Source of the DNA: Macrocystis pyrifera
Taxonomy: Eukaryota > Sar > Phaeophyceae > Laminariales > Laminariaceae
Assembly: GCA_031763025.1 (NCBI GenBank)
Contig: JASSKH010000041.1
Coordinates: 806,001 to 870,000, forward strand
Direction: 5' to 3'
DNA length: 64,000 bases
This document shows, one piece after another, positions 1-12,147 of the stretch (within the stretch, counting starts at the first letter, position 1; each line of letters begins with the position of its first letter). A model generated the notes under the pieces. The model did no database searches. It was not told where the DNA came from and worked only from the letters and a program-made list of their open reading frames with translations. The position numbers and the translations under genes are program-made.

Positions 1-662
1 AGCTTTCGCCGCCTTCAAAAATGGGTGATGAGTCATGTGTTGGCCGCGACGTGATTTAGCTTGCACTCCAATGCCCTTCGTGATAAGTTATCGATTCGTG
101 TTTCTCATGGCACACTCGCGACTGACGTGAACTCAGTTGAGGGCCGAAAGGGGGCGTGGATGAAGTCGCGGCAGCCTTGTTATAATCTACAGTCTAGAGT
201 GTAGACGGAGTTCGGTGCTAAAAACAGCGTGAAGGGGGTTGCTACACAACAAATGGAGGTGTTCCAGCTATCGTTCGTTGTTCCCGGTCGGTATCAAAAT
301 GGCTTGCATCGCACCACACCACAACATATTGTTCGGCCAGTATGATATACCAGGTAGCACACTATCTGTGTGCCAGAGCTGCCGTCAACGTCACACAAAA
401 GGCCTCGAAACAGGACATAAAGAATATGAACGAACGGAAGTGCCGTCATTGTATCATGTAGCTACTTCTGGACTTAAGTAAGGGTGGTAGACGGGACCGC
501 CTACTGTCGTGAAACTATCGTTCCGAAATATAGCATTGCATTGCTCTGCATTGAGTGGACCTTGCCTCCAGAACAGCCCTCTTCGGCCTGCTGCATGACC
601 CCTCCAACATATTGAATGAAGCGTGCTGCCTTCCCCCTCCTTGCCCCACGTTTATATCCCAG
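1..662. other. Upstream part of the patatin-like gene, no exon recognised
   Basis: This stretch should be intron or upstream exon of the patatin-like gene. I looked for the GxSxG nucleophile exon and the glycine-rich oxyanion motif in all three plus frames and did not find them. A polypyrimidine-like run before the acceptor at 661-662 (tttatatcccag) fits intron sequence. Confidence 0.4.
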
Positions 663-2717
663 GGAGATCGTGAGAAGAGGTCTGACTGAGTCCCTACCAA
701 TCAACGCTCACGACATCATCAATAACCGAGAGGGCGTGGTCACCGTTGGCATTACCCAGTTTTCCCCCGCGCTCAAAGGCGTGTTTGTGAGCAAGTTCGA
801 CTCCAGGGAAGACCTGATCGAGGTGCTGCTGGGTTCGTGGTGAGAGGCAGTACTCCCGGCAAAGATGGTGTTGTTGGATTAGAGCTCGCCCCCGCTTTGC
901 GCGGGGAGCGAATAGCTTGACGGACGGGCGCAGGAGATGTAGTCCAATGCTCCCCTGTATGCCCTACGTACCATGTGTTTTTGTTCCTCCAAGGTGCCCA
1001 GTGCGGCTACGAAAGCAGACACTTGTGTGCCCTCGTGTTTGACCGCTTTGAGCGCTGCGTGCTTCGCTGTGTATTCTCGTACGCCACCACCACCACCACC
1101 GCTTGCCGGTACTCTGTGGATTGGGTCAGCCATGTGCCATTTTGGTTCAGTCCGGTGAGCTCTTTTTGATGGGATACGTGTGTACTGCGGTATCTGTCAG
1201 AGATGTGTGCGTGGCGGAGGCCGGACCCATTGCCCATGGGCCGACCTCATGTCTGTGTAGTGGACTACGGGGTGGCATGATAAGCTCGCAGGAATTTCTG
1301 TCTGGCATTGGAGTTTGCTGTAAACTCGTACCGGGAACGTTTATGTTTCGCCTTCGTTTATTGGTTGTATTGCACATCTGCGCCGTCGCCAGTCTGTGCA
1401 AGCTCCACGGCTGGCGTAGATTAGGATATCGTAAAATAAGTTAATCGATTTCCCGTCCTGTTTGCATAACGAGGGTTTGCCATCAAGACACGATCGATAA
1501 TCTCGTCCGTTCGTGCCTTCTCCCTTCGCAGCGACCATACATGACAGTGCGAGGCAAACCCACCGTGGATGGTTTCTTCTCCGTGCCGGCGCCTTACTTT
1601 GGCGCTCCGGACATTCCCACCGCGGACCGAATTGTGCGTATTTCTATGTTTCCGGCTTCTTCAGTGAATCTGCTTTCCGAGCAGCCAGGCGGCACAATCT
1701 CGCCGGACCTCCTTGGCAGGTGAGCTATCGGAAGCCCTTTTTAACTTGTACCCTCGGGCTGCCGACACAATCTAATCGATTGCGTTTATTTTTCAACCGG
1801 CTTGCTTTTGTTGGGCAGATGGGCGGTTCATGTGAGTCAGGGAAGCAGCAAATAGGCGGAGGGTCGATTTGATGCGGAGTGTGTGTTTCACGCATGGTAG
1901 TGCAATGCTGAAGGAGGCCTTGTGCTTCTGTACACGGCCGCCAAACACAGAGGGGATGCCGGATGCTAGGTAAAGCCGCAAATCGGAAGTAATATCTCCG
2001 CGCCGTTCAGCCGAAAAATCTGCATTTTTTTTAATGACCGACCACAACAGGGGCAATGCCTTCCATCGGCGCGCACACACTTGATGACACTTACAAGCAT
2101 TCACCAGTGTGAGCTCCTGGCGAGAGTACGGCATGCCTTGCATTATACCCACAGTGCCCTGCCCCCGGCAACTCCAGGTACGCAAGCGATCGCTTCTCCG
2201 AGCTGGTGAAGTACACGTTGAACCCTGCCGATGAGGTCGTCACGGAGGAGATCTTCCAGGCCGGCTTCGAATCCGGTGAGAATTGCGACTGCTTCTCATT
2301 TTTTTAAGAAGACATTCGTGTGACCTTCCGGTTGCAAATCTGGATAGGGGTGGGACGCTCGAGGTGACTTTTTTGTTCTTGTAAATTATTACGAAGTTGT
2401 TTGTTGTTCCGTCGAAAATTGCTAGAAACCAAGTGGGTTTTCGTTCTGCCAAAATTTGCTAGAGACAGGGCTCCCCTGAGCTTCAGGAATCGGCCAGATA
2501 TTGGAACTTGTCCACGCTTGAATCGTGTGACAGGGTTCGTGACTTCTCCCCTCTCGTATTTTTGTGGCGCCGCTGACGGGTCTGCATCCTCTCATGCACG
2601 CCTTCTGCCAATCTCGTTGCTTCAGGGAGAGTGTGGTGTGACAAGTACGGCGCGGACTACAGGAAACAGCATGATGAATATCACGCGTCCGAAATCTCGT
2701 CATCCTCTTCGTTGTAG
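663..2717 (+). CDS. Patatin-like phospholipase/lipase, 3' part of gene (partial)
   Basis: Patatin (PNPLA-type) domain protein, predicted to hydrolyse acyl esters of phospholipids or triacylglycerols with a Ser-Asp dyad. I place exons at 663-839, 1130-1154, 1532-1719, 2178-2275 and 2626-2717. Each is bounded by AG/GT and all phases agree. The spliced protein reads through KFDSREDLIEVLLGSC, HVPFWFSPRPYMTVRGK and PTVDGFF, the usual order in plant and algal patatins. The DG of TVDGFF is in the place of the catalytic aspartate. A C-terminal helical part follows (ADEVVTEEIFQAGFES), ending in a serine run and a TAG at 2715-2717. The oxyanion loop and the GxSxG nucleophile exon must lie upstream. I do not see them in 1-662, so the start is probably outside the window. 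Family assignment is strong; substrate is unknown. Confidence 0.85.
1130..1154 (+). other. 25-base microexon of the patatin-like gene
   Basis: The exon ending at 839 leaves two bases (tg), while the exon at 1532 begins in phase 0, so they cannot be joined directly. Bases 1130-1154, preceded by gggtcag and followed by gtgagc, supply one base plus eight codons. They complete C and then read HVPFWFSP. This gives GSCHVPFWFSPRPYMTV, which matches the conserved S-C-x-I/V-P-F/Y block of patatins at exactly this place. A (CAC)n run lies just upstream, at 1085-1100. Confidence 0.85.
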
Positions 2718-3934
2718 TTCAGAGGGGAGTGGTGTTTCCTGTATACTTCTTCGATCCTAATACCCCGGACCTTGGTTGACTTCTTGATCGAGTACTCGTA
2801 TTTTCGAGGGGTGGGGATACAATTTTGCTGCAATCTTGCTGATGTTCGTCCGACGACGTCTACGTACATGCTGACCGTAGCCGATTGAGACGGGTTCGAC
2901 TGTTTCCTTGAAGGCACCTGAGAGACTATCCGTACTATCAACGATTGATGTACTTTCGGAGGAGGAACGCACTTTTTGGAACGGTTGGGATGTATGCCAC
3001 AGAGTGATAGCTACGCCCTTTCCAGTGCTGCCAAACTGAATGCCGTGGACACAAATGAAGGCTTTATCTTCACGTTGCAGACTAGGCGGAAGAGAGTGTG
3101 TACGTACCGCCCTCACGCGCCCTCAGATAGCTGAGGTGTATGTATCAGTTCATAGCGGCGCCGATGTTCTCTTACACGTGCATCGGAGTTTGATGCGATA
3201 TGAAAGTAAGCCCTTGCGACATTTTGTCGATGATAACGTCGCAGGCTCTTGCCAGTTTGGGATCGAATGACTGATGACAACCTTGTGATTGAATCGATGG
3301 CATAACTTGGCATGATCGGCTAACCAAGGATGTGACTTGCTTGCGGGCGCCTTGTATTTAATGTGTTTGCAGTTCTTCTGTTGACCTTTGTATAGTGTTA
3401 TGCTATTAATATCGTGGCAGGAAGGCGCTGTTGACTGTTGACTAACGATGCCATTTTTTTGTTGTTGCTTGGAATGTGTAATTTGGGGAATGTCCATCAA
3501 ACTAGTATTAGGTAGCCTTCAGGTGCCATTCAATGCCAACGGAACTCACCGAGATAACGGTAACATGCCCCAGAAACCAGGCGGATGCCCGGCGCGCAGA
3601 TTAAGTCTGAGCATGTTTGAACAATTGCAGTTGTTTGTATAGGGTACTCTGTGGGTCGACTATGATCTAGGATTATGACTTGGCATTGTGCTCGAAGGGA
3701 GGGGTGGGGACAAGTGCCCGTCACGGAATGCCTCGAGTGCCGTGCAGGGCGCGGGGGGCGGGCATGCTCGATGTTTTGTGGTCATCTCCATGGGGCTGTG
3801 ACGGGCGATGACGACAAGCCTGGGAAGTCTCTGGGACTATTTGGAAACCATATTTTCATTAGGGTTCAAAAACAAAGCGTGTTTTTTGTGTCTAAACTCG
3901 AGTAGTCAGAAGAAGCGATTTCAGCAGTTTTTAC
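2718..3934. other. Intergenic, nothing recognised
   Basis: This follows the patatin stop. It probably holds the 3' UTR and then non-coding DNA. Short open frames occur on both strands, but none has family-like sequence or splice-site support. Confidence 0.4.
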
Positions 3935-4215
3935 TGTCTAAGAGATGCAGCGACAAGTCGTAGAGAGACGTTGCGGGGTGACACCATGAAGATGAGAGGA
4001 TCTGAAGTGTTTGCACACCCCCACAGACGCTCTTCTAATCCGCGTTTGAACTTCCCACAGTACTTTATCGTCCCAAGGTTTCCTTGCCCTCAAGAGGCTC
4101 TAATCAAGCATCATCAACTGCTGCCCACATCCTCCACACGTGTATTCTCCGCCAGTCTAACGACTGCCAGAGCCAACCTTTGCAGCTTACTGGGGAGATA
4201 TCATCGGATATTATC
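3935..4215 (+). repeat. Left LTR-like direct repeat of the Copia fossil
   Basis: It shares ordered blocks with about 5,950-6,230, including the aagtcgtagagag region, gtttgcacaccc, and the catcaactg and gccagtctaac stretches. By eye it is roughly 65-70% similar. Limits are approximate. Confidence 0.5.
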
Positions 4216-5591
4216 AATAGGCTTTGAGTCTCGTTTCAGCACGGTGATCGCGCGTCGGGAACCTTCGCGAACCGGGAGCTGGAGGAGCACCTGAGCATTT
4301 TACACACCGCAAGACATCGCTCACTGTTACTCAGAGCAGTTTAGTGTGATTGCCAGCGGCCCGGCCAGCCCGATCAGCTCGGTTGTGTGATTTCAGAGGC
4401 CCGACAAACCCTCGGGGGCGCGTAATTTTAGGCATCTCGACAGAGACTCGGGTTCATACCATGCTATCACTACACCCAAGGAGAAGGTCCGCACGTTGTG
4501 TCGAGTGGTCGCCATGGAACATTACGTCCAGCATCACCCGAAAAATGATAAAATAACTGCTTGGTCTTCGCCGTCAGAAATAAGGCCACCTTCAACAAAG
4601 ACAAGAGCAAATTGCCCGTCTTCATTTAGTTTGTAACAAAAACATCTTTAATGGTCAAGGCCCAGCCGTCCTCTACTCTGGGCATCGCTGACAGAATACG
4701 TGGGGTGTCGTGTAGCTCGAAGTCCCGCTTGGCGCAACTGGCGTTCCGCGCCCTCTCGTACTCGGTAGGGAGAGCTTTGAGAATGATGATTCTCGTATCG
4801 CTCGTCGTGCACCGTCTATTTTCTGGAGGAAGTGGCGGCATTCATCTAGAACGAAAACATAAGTCGTGCTGGATGAACGCCGGGACTTTCTCGAGGGAAT
4901 GGGGCAGACGGTACACGATGAGCGGTATGTGGACATCATTCTCCAAGCCCTTCCTGCCGAGTACGAGAGGGTACGAAACGCCAGTTATGAGAAGCGGGAC
5001 GTTGATATGGATGAAATTTGGCGCATAGTATATACCATATACGCCGATAACCATTCGCGTTCTTCCAACGCTCAGCCTGTCGCAGGCCGCGACATTGCCA
5101 TGCAGGTGGCGAGGCACAACGGCAGTGTGGTGCAGTGCAACTGCTGCAAAGTTATCGGACACGCCATACAAGGTAGCTCCGTGCTAAAGGCGAAGAAGCA
5201 CTAGAATGGGGCCAATCAGTGGTGACAACAAGCACAACGCAAGCAGCACGCGCCTCGCCACGCAAAGGTGGGAGGCGGAGAGGCGAGGAGAAGGGGAAAC
5301 GGCAGTCAGTAATGTTATGTCCATATATATATATATGTATACAGCGACGCGGGTTGCAGCATCCAGCATCGCAACAGTAAAAAACGACGGCAGTGCCGAT
5401 TTTTGCCACGTGCTTGTGCTGCCCCGCCGTCCTCAACACACTTGACCCCCGCTCTGATTGTGACTACGAACACCCGATCTCGTGCACTGCGTTGGAAGCG
5501 CCGACTTTGCAGGAGGCATCCTGGCCGTCCAGCTCCTCGAATGAACCAGCCGACAACAGCGGGCTGTTCGGAGCGATCGGCGGCATGACCA

Positions 5592-5849
5592 GTGAAGAGA
5601 CTGGCAGCTCGGCCTTCATGGTCGAGGGAGGACCAGTACAGGAACTGGGGCGCCGACGGCGCATCGCCGGGGGTCTGGTGTCTGGTGGCTGTGATCTATG
5701 CTGCAGTGATGATGGGCATGATCCAGTATATGTGGAAGAGGAAACTTCGTACGTTTGGCACGATATTCAGTCAAGTAGTGTTGACTACGTTTTCCGTTTT
5801 CGCGTTGCGACTTGCATCGAGGAGGGGTGTTAAGAAACAAGCATCGTAG
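5592..5849 (+). other. Open frame with two hydrophobic helices, origin unknown
   Basis: An 85-codon frame with an aromatic N-terminal part and two membrane-like stretches: VWCLVAVIYAAVMMGM, then TFGTIFSQVVLTTFSVFAL, separated by basic residues. The pattern resembles a two-helix piece of a multi-pass membrane protein rather than a Copia protein. It sits between the two LTR-like repeats of the fossil. It could be a host exon carried in or predating the insertion, or chance. No splice partners were recognised. Confidence 0.25.
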
Positions 5850-5949
5850 AGCAGACCCCTCGAGACGTTTATTAGATATGTTCGCATGCTAAGAACCAGA
5901 AAACGTATTTATATATAAAAGTGGTAATAACTGCCTTCGGTAATTTTTG

Positions 5950-6230
5950 TAGTTTAGGAGTTGCAGCGATAAGTCGTAGAGAGGCCTTGCTGTAAGACCA
6001 TCAATATTAGAGGAGCTGAAAATGTTTGCACACCCTCATTCCCACTCTCCTTATCTGCATCTGAATTCCCGCAGTTTATCGTATCAAGATTTTCTTGTCC
6101 TTAAGCGGCTCTTTTCAAGCATCAACTGTTCACATCATCGACACAGCGTGTCTGCTTGGTCAGTCTAACTACTACCAGCGCCAATGTTTGCAGCTTTATT
6201 GCGGGAGTATCGTCAGATAATCTGAACATT
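5950..6230 (+). repeat. Right LTR-like direct repeat of the Copia fossil
   Basis: Partner of the repeat at about 3,935-4,215, in the same orientation. Similarity fades near 6,230. Limits are approximate. Confidence 0.5.
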
Positions 6231-7289
6231 TTCTTGACCAAGCATTTCCCCAAGTCCGAAGCAGGAACTAAATGACGAGCCAGCGACGTATAATAGTTTT
6301 GCTTTCTGTTGGTGCCCCCGCCGACGACACCCATCGATTCCTGCAGCTACCGTGAACGCTTCTCCGGCTCTCTCTACTGTAGCCACAACCAAAACTTGGA
6401 GCGTATTGCCTCCACGTTTTGCAGATGTGATACTGTATCAGAGCGACTGCAGTGCCATACGTTCAATCCCGATCTTGGTCCAATGAACAAGAGTACGATC
6501 GAAGTAAAACTCGGTAGTACCCACCAGAACCTTCAGTCTTATAATGTATCTATCGTCTGCCATTGTGCCCAAAGCCGAGACTCTGCGTTGAAGAAGCAAC
6601 TGGTATTCCGCACGATTGGCCAGATTGACTTCCACGATGCACGTGTGATTCGGGCATAAGGTCGTTGTGCGTTCTCGGAAGAAAAAAGGGAGAAAAGCGC
6701 CTACATTGAGAGCGCCAAAAACAGATAACATTTTTAGATACGAGGGAAATACACAAACGACGTTGCAGCAGCAACGAAAGAACATCAAACTTGGGTAGAC
6801 GTTTCGTTCGTCGCCAAAGCTATCGCTTTCAGCCCCGGCAACAGCACACTGTCTGTAGCGCATGCCTTCGTCAGGTGGTGGTCGGTGATAGGGTTAGAAG
6901 GTTTGAGTTCACTTGGGAACTACCATTCCAAACAAAAACAAGTGACTACTAACCGCAGTTTTTTTACTTAAACGACAGCTGATAGTTGACGCGATTTGGG
7001 GTGTTTCGCTTGAACAAGCCTGTTCAATTTTGGCGAAATCTAGGACCCTCCCCAACATCAAAGAACCGATACTTTACCATGCTCAATACTGTGATCATGC
7101 GAACCTGCCTAGGACCTATACTACACGGCAGCAACAGTTTGCTTGCTTGTTATTTACCGAAGGAATGACTCACACATGTGGGGCTTACACTCCCCCCCCC
7201 ACCTACAGCAAGCAATGTACCTCCAATAAGAAGCATTTTACCCAACCGTACGCTCACAACTCAAAACACTTCGTGATCATGGATTGCGG
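6231..7289. other. Intergenic, nothing recognised
   Basis: A plus-strand frame at 6,309-6,659 and a minus-strand frame at 6,438-6,863 overlap here. Neither shows a motif, codon bias or splice-site support that I trust. A short C run is at 7,189-7,199. Confidence 0.35.
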
Positions 7290-10200
7290 CCGCAAATAAT
7301 TGTTAAATGCGGTGAGGCTTCGGTACTAAACGAGGAAGGTTGTCGTAGGGGCAACCTGGTGTTTGGAGGGTAACGGGTAGAAAAGAGAAACCAGTGAAGG
7401 AATGAGACGGTTTCGGAGGGTTTCCCATAAAATAACAAGGGATGTTTAGTACGGGGGTAAGAATGAAAAATAATAGCAGTTCCGGATGTTTGATGAAGAA
7501 AGACCAACGCAGTTCAGTTCAGTGGGGAGGCGGGGAGCGGGGAAGCAAGCCATCAGTAGCGGAGACGATGTTGCGCAAGAGCAACCGCACAACAGTGGTC
7601 TGGTCATCACTGCGCGGGGATGGGAAATCCCCACCCTTTGATTCGGCGGATGCCTTGGGTACGATTATAGGGACTTTCATCGTCAAGGGGGAAGGGACAC
7701 AGCAGGTAGCAGCGCTGAGCAACATTGATGTGCGGAATTTCGCGCAGAGGGACCATTTTGGCTTCGGGGGAGGGAGCGCGCGGTGGTTTTGTCAGAAACA
7801 GGTGCGATACCCGGCCGGTGCGTTGAAGATCAGAAGCGTTGGGAGGTTGCACAGGGGTTGTTGGGGAAGGTGTCGGGGAAATCGGTGAAGGCGGCAAGCT
7901 TCGTGCGAGTTTAGCTACGACGGCTGGGGCAGTTTTGTCTCGGGTAACCGGGGGGGGGGAAGAGGGGGTAGGGAGGGTTGTGTAATGGTTGGGGGGTTCG
8001 TTGACAGCACCCCACATGGACCCAGAGCGCGTACAAGCGTTCTTCGGGGACAAGCACCAATTCCCGGAAATCGACAAGTTGAGGCACATAGCGCGCGTGG
8101 GGGTACCGGTAGACGTTAGGCCAGGGGGGTATCTTACACAGGAACTTGCATACGGAAACCATTCAAGCGCGCAGAAATTTAGCGACGCAGTGTGGGAAAA
8201 GCGGTTGCGGAAGTGGCGGGGGGCAGGGCGATTTTTTCCCAAAGAAGCAAGCAGAGAAGGTTGCGGGACTGCGGGTGTCCCGGGTACGTATTGGGGGGAG
8301 TACCTTTACGTCGATTTGCGCTTGCAGTTTGGGCGGAGGGGTAGTCCGGGGTGGTGGGGCGTGATATCAGCTGCGATGCAGCATGCGCAACGCAACACCA
8401 CGAGAGCATCCGCTTCGTTCTCGAGGGCGGGAACCGCGCGGTAGAGCACGTGACGGTTGCGCAGGCAACGGGGCGTCCAGTAGCCCAGTGGCCGGCAGAG
8501 TGCGTAGTGCGGCCAGCGAACGGGGGAGGGCAGGACGACCCAGCCTTTGTTTTTTTTTTTTTTTTTATGGATAATGCCATCTCAGCAGAAGTTCAGTGGG
8601 ATCCGGAAGGGGCGCGGTGTTTGGACTTGTCTCGATCGCTAGCGGGAATCCACGAGCAGGCTATGGGCGAGAGGTCAGAAGGGGAGGAGCCGTTACTTTC
8701 GAAAAAAAAAAGGTGACAGGCTGGGCAACGCAACAAGAGGTGCTGGGGTACGATGTTGACACAGAGAGCATGACTATTGCCCTCCCGAAACGAAAGTGGA
8801 CGAATTACGCGCGCGATTGGCAGATTGGCCAGCAGGGCGGCAGACGGTAACGGTGAGGGAGGTGCTAGTGTTAGCAGGGAAGTTGCACCACGCATCCTTT
8901 GTAATCCGGCCCAGACGGTACTTCGTCCGTCGGCTTCTGCAGTTATCTAATCTGCATCTTGATGGGGTGGAGCGGGCCGGGGGGGGGGGGGGTGCGTGGG
9001 GTAGGTTCAGAAAGCAGAAGGAAGCGAGACGAGTTCTACGGTTGTCGCGGGAGTTCATGGCAGACGTGGGAGGGTGGAGATGGTTTTTGGAGACGGGGGG
9101 AGGGTACGGGGGAGAGAGCATAACAGCACCGTCTTTCAGCTTCGTGAAGCAGCGGCCGAGTAGAACCTGGTTTTCGGACGCTTCATTGACAGCGATAGGG
9201 GGTTGTGCATGGAAACGGGGGTGTACTGGAGATTCGCCCTGCCAGAAGAGGTGCAGAAACGTACGATAAAGGGGGGGCAGGTGGTAGCTGATTTAATTTC
9301 CATTAACCTGTTGGAGGTCATGGCCATGGGGGTGACGGCGTTCGTAATGGTAGACATGAGGGGGGAGAGACCGGGTAGGAAGGGGGAGGCAGTTTTGATG
9401 AGGGCAGATAACGAAGCAGCTGTAACCTGGGTAAAGAGGTGTCGTGGGGGGGGGTAAGAAACAAGCGAGGGTAGGGGCATTGATGAGAATGATGGGGGCG
9501 TTGGAAGCAAGGGGAAGGTGGTGTTTCAGGCAAGGCACGTACGGGGGGTCGATAACAGGTTGGCAGATGGTCTGACTAGGTGGCGAGAGGAACAGGTTCC
9601 CGAGAAACAGAACGCAGAATGTCCCGAAATCGCTTGGCAGGTGCAGGAACTGGGATCGGGGAGCAGCTAGTGTGTTCGGAGATATTGCGAGAGAGTACGC
9701 ATTTGAAAGAGTTGCAGCTTCGTCTCGAAAAACTTACGAGGCGAATTAGAGGATGTGGGTGAGCTGGAGATTGTTGGTCGGGAAGGGGTGTTGGCTGCAG
9801 AAAGACATGGGGGAGATGGAGTTAGTGGGGGAGTTGGTCGAGTTCATGGGGTACTGCTGGGCAGAACAAGGGAACAAGGAGTCGACGGTAGTAGGCAAGT
9901 TAGTGGCGATTAATTTCTACCATGAGCAGTTCGTGGGGCTTTCGTTGCCCATGAGTAACCCATTGATCAGATCGGTGAGGCAAGGTATCAAGAGGGCACA
10001 CGTAGAGACGGGTAGTCAGCAGAGGGTAAGAAGACCATTGACTTGGGGGATGCTGAAGGGGATGCAAGGAAGCACTGCATCATGGGGGCAAGGGGGGAGG
10101 GTGTTATGGATAGGTCTGACACTGTCCTATTTTTTTTTATGTTGCGAGCGTCAGAATTGTTTGCCAAGGAGAGAGGGGTGTATCACAAGGTATACTGCAT

Positions 10201-10763
10201 AAGGAGGGGGGATGTCGCGTTTTTTCAGAGATAACGATCAACTGGCGGAGGGTAGCATTCGGAAGCAAATAAGGTAGAGGTGAGGTTCAGGGGATCGAAG
10301 GGAGACCAAGGAAGAAAAGGAGCGGTACTAGTCAGGACAAGATCAGGACGGGGTGGAGGAGAGGAAGGAAGGGCAGTGGGGCTATTGGTGGAGCTTTCGA
10401 AATGTACAATGACGGGGAGTTGACAAGGGAAGCCCCTTTGATGTCATATCGAGGAACGGACGGTTGGAGGGTCGGGCCAGGGGGAAGGCAACCCAGTGCT
10501 GGAGGAAGGGTCTCGCCAGTGTAGGGAGGAGGTGGAAGGAAGAGGGGAGAGGAGCGGGGGCAAGTCTGATTCCGGAAGAATTCGCGTTGCATTCGGGGAG
10601 AATAGGGGGGGCAACCAGGCTGGCCGCGAGAAGAGTGCCAGAGGCAATGAATAGGAAAGAAGGGAGATGGTCGTCGGACTCGTTTATGGTGTACGTTAGG
10701 GCTAACATGGAAGACCCGGTATGGGTATCAGAGGTGTTGGAGCATGGGGGGGGGGAGTTTTGA
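7290..10763 (+). mobile_element. Broken DIRS-like (tyrosine-recombinase) retroelement
   Basis: Plus-strand parts appear in DIRS-like order. A possible Gag-like region is at 7,440-7,890. A reverse transcriptase tail around 8,560-8,950 has a y/fxDn-like catalytic box (FMDNAISAEVQWDPEG) and the following TGWATQQEVLGYDVD. An RNase H segment at about 9,160-9,590 has WFSDASLTAIGGC, LMRADNEAAVTWV and HVRGVDNRLADGLTRW. A tyrosine-recombinase part at about 9,750-10,760 has HSGRIGGATRLAARRVPEA followed by a SFMVYVR tyrosine box. The recombinase at the 3' end in place of a DDE integrase is what separates DIRS/Ngaro-like elements from LTR elements. It is broken, with roughly ten or more breaks. I did not find its terminal repeats, so the limits are approximate. 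G-rich coding strand. Confidence 0.7.
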
Positions 10764-12147
10764 GAGACAGCCAGGACAAGGGACGAGATGGGGTTAAATA
10801 CTATAGGTGCTACTCCGCCCGGTATAGTAAGGACCGCTTGGGAGGCTGACAGTCCTTACACATATCCGGACGAAGGGGGGGGAAAAGGAACCGCGGTCTC
10901 GTGAGGGGAGGCGTTCCACTAGCGGAGCGCGACCGGTAAGGAGGTCGACCGCGTTTCGTTTGTGTGGAGGAGGGGGGAGGCGTAAGCAAGCGAAAAGGGA
11001 CGAGGCGACCCCCCCCCTTTTCTCTTCCCTCCGGCTATTTTATATAGGGGTAAGGAAGGCGTACGCATGCAGGGGGGGGGGGGGACGGTCCAGGGCAGCC
11101 CCCCCCCCCCCCCCACCATTTCGGCTTCTTCAATTAATATCAAGCATTTTTTCGTGGAAGTGGACAACCAAAATAGTCGTTTGGTTCGTACACATAGAAA
11201 AGCTCGATTATTACATGATCCTTAAAAGTCGAAATACAGACATACTCGTGACAGACGAGTGGGTTTGCTTCTCCCTCCCCCCGTGAGCTAGGCAGCCAAG
11301 GTACCGTTTTTTTCGTGTTTTTTTTGTGTGTTTTTTTTTGCGGTTACCACGGATGGCGGTCAACTTAGACCATTTTGGTGCGGGGAAAACCTGTACTCCG
11401 CACGAGGGGGATGATTGTATCACGCAGTGCGAATATGGTGAGGCACCCACGAGGCAGTTACATAGTAAACCCATTGTCGTCTCTGGAAGTGGCCACACCA
11501 GAAATTAACTCAATTAATTGATGCTGTCATCCATATGCAAGAAAATCCGCCTCTAAAGCGGTTCTCGTATTAGTAGGACGCAGCTCACCCTTCATGCGAC
11601 TCGCCCAACACCTCACGGCGCTTCGCGCTTGGTACAAGCAATGTCTGCCTGGTCGGTGAAAACCCGACGTGCTCCGTTCCGGCAGTGTAGGGATGCGAGG
11701 GTCTATGGCCATACGACTACGACTATTCATGATAATGAGTGCCCCCCCCCCCCCCCCCGTCATCCTACACCATAAAGTATACCCCGGTATATGCTATAGC
11801 CCACAGCGCTCCAGCGACTACGTAACGCCTTGCTGCTATCTATGCGTCACAAATACTTCGCGTCTCCAGGTGGTACTATTTCGCAGACATCTGCATGACA
11901 CTAGACGCAGACCAGGCGGACTAAGTCTATGAAGTTACCGAAGGATATCGGGAGTAACATTATTACCTTGTTCGGTTGACATTGCATCATGCCGTGGTCT
12001 ATCACGGACACTGTAAAGGCGAAAGGCGGTTGGGTTCATACGTGAAGGCACCGCAGACAAATAGGAGAAAAAAAAATGGCTAGGGCGAAGGCGTCAACAG
12101 TCCACATTTTGGGACGGTAGTAGATGTAAGTGTTTTTTCGAGACCGC
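10764..12147. other. Homopolymer-rich intergenic stretch
   Basis: No gene recognised. It contains long single-base runs: about 13 G near 11,081-11,093, about 15 C near 11,100-11,114, and 17 C at 11,742-11,758. The neighbouring G and C runs near 11,081-11,114 could pair as a hairpin. This may include the 3' non-coding end of the preceding retroelement. Confidence 0.4.

Larger units (their letters stand above)
3935..6230. mobile_element. Fossil Copia-type LTR retroelement
   Basis: Two diverged direct repeats (about 3,935-4,215 and 5,950-6,230) share blocks such as gcagcgayaagtcgtagaga and gtttgcacaccc. They look like an old LTR pair about 2 kb apart. Between them lie two fragments resembling the UBN2-type Gag domain of Copia elements: one on the minus strand (about 4,640-4,935, LKALPTEYERARNASCAKRD) and one on the plus strand (about 4,860-5,170, LQALPAEYERVRNASYEKRD). 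The element is badly broken, with many breaks and no complete polyprotein region. LTR divergence suggests an old insertion. Confidence 0.6.
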
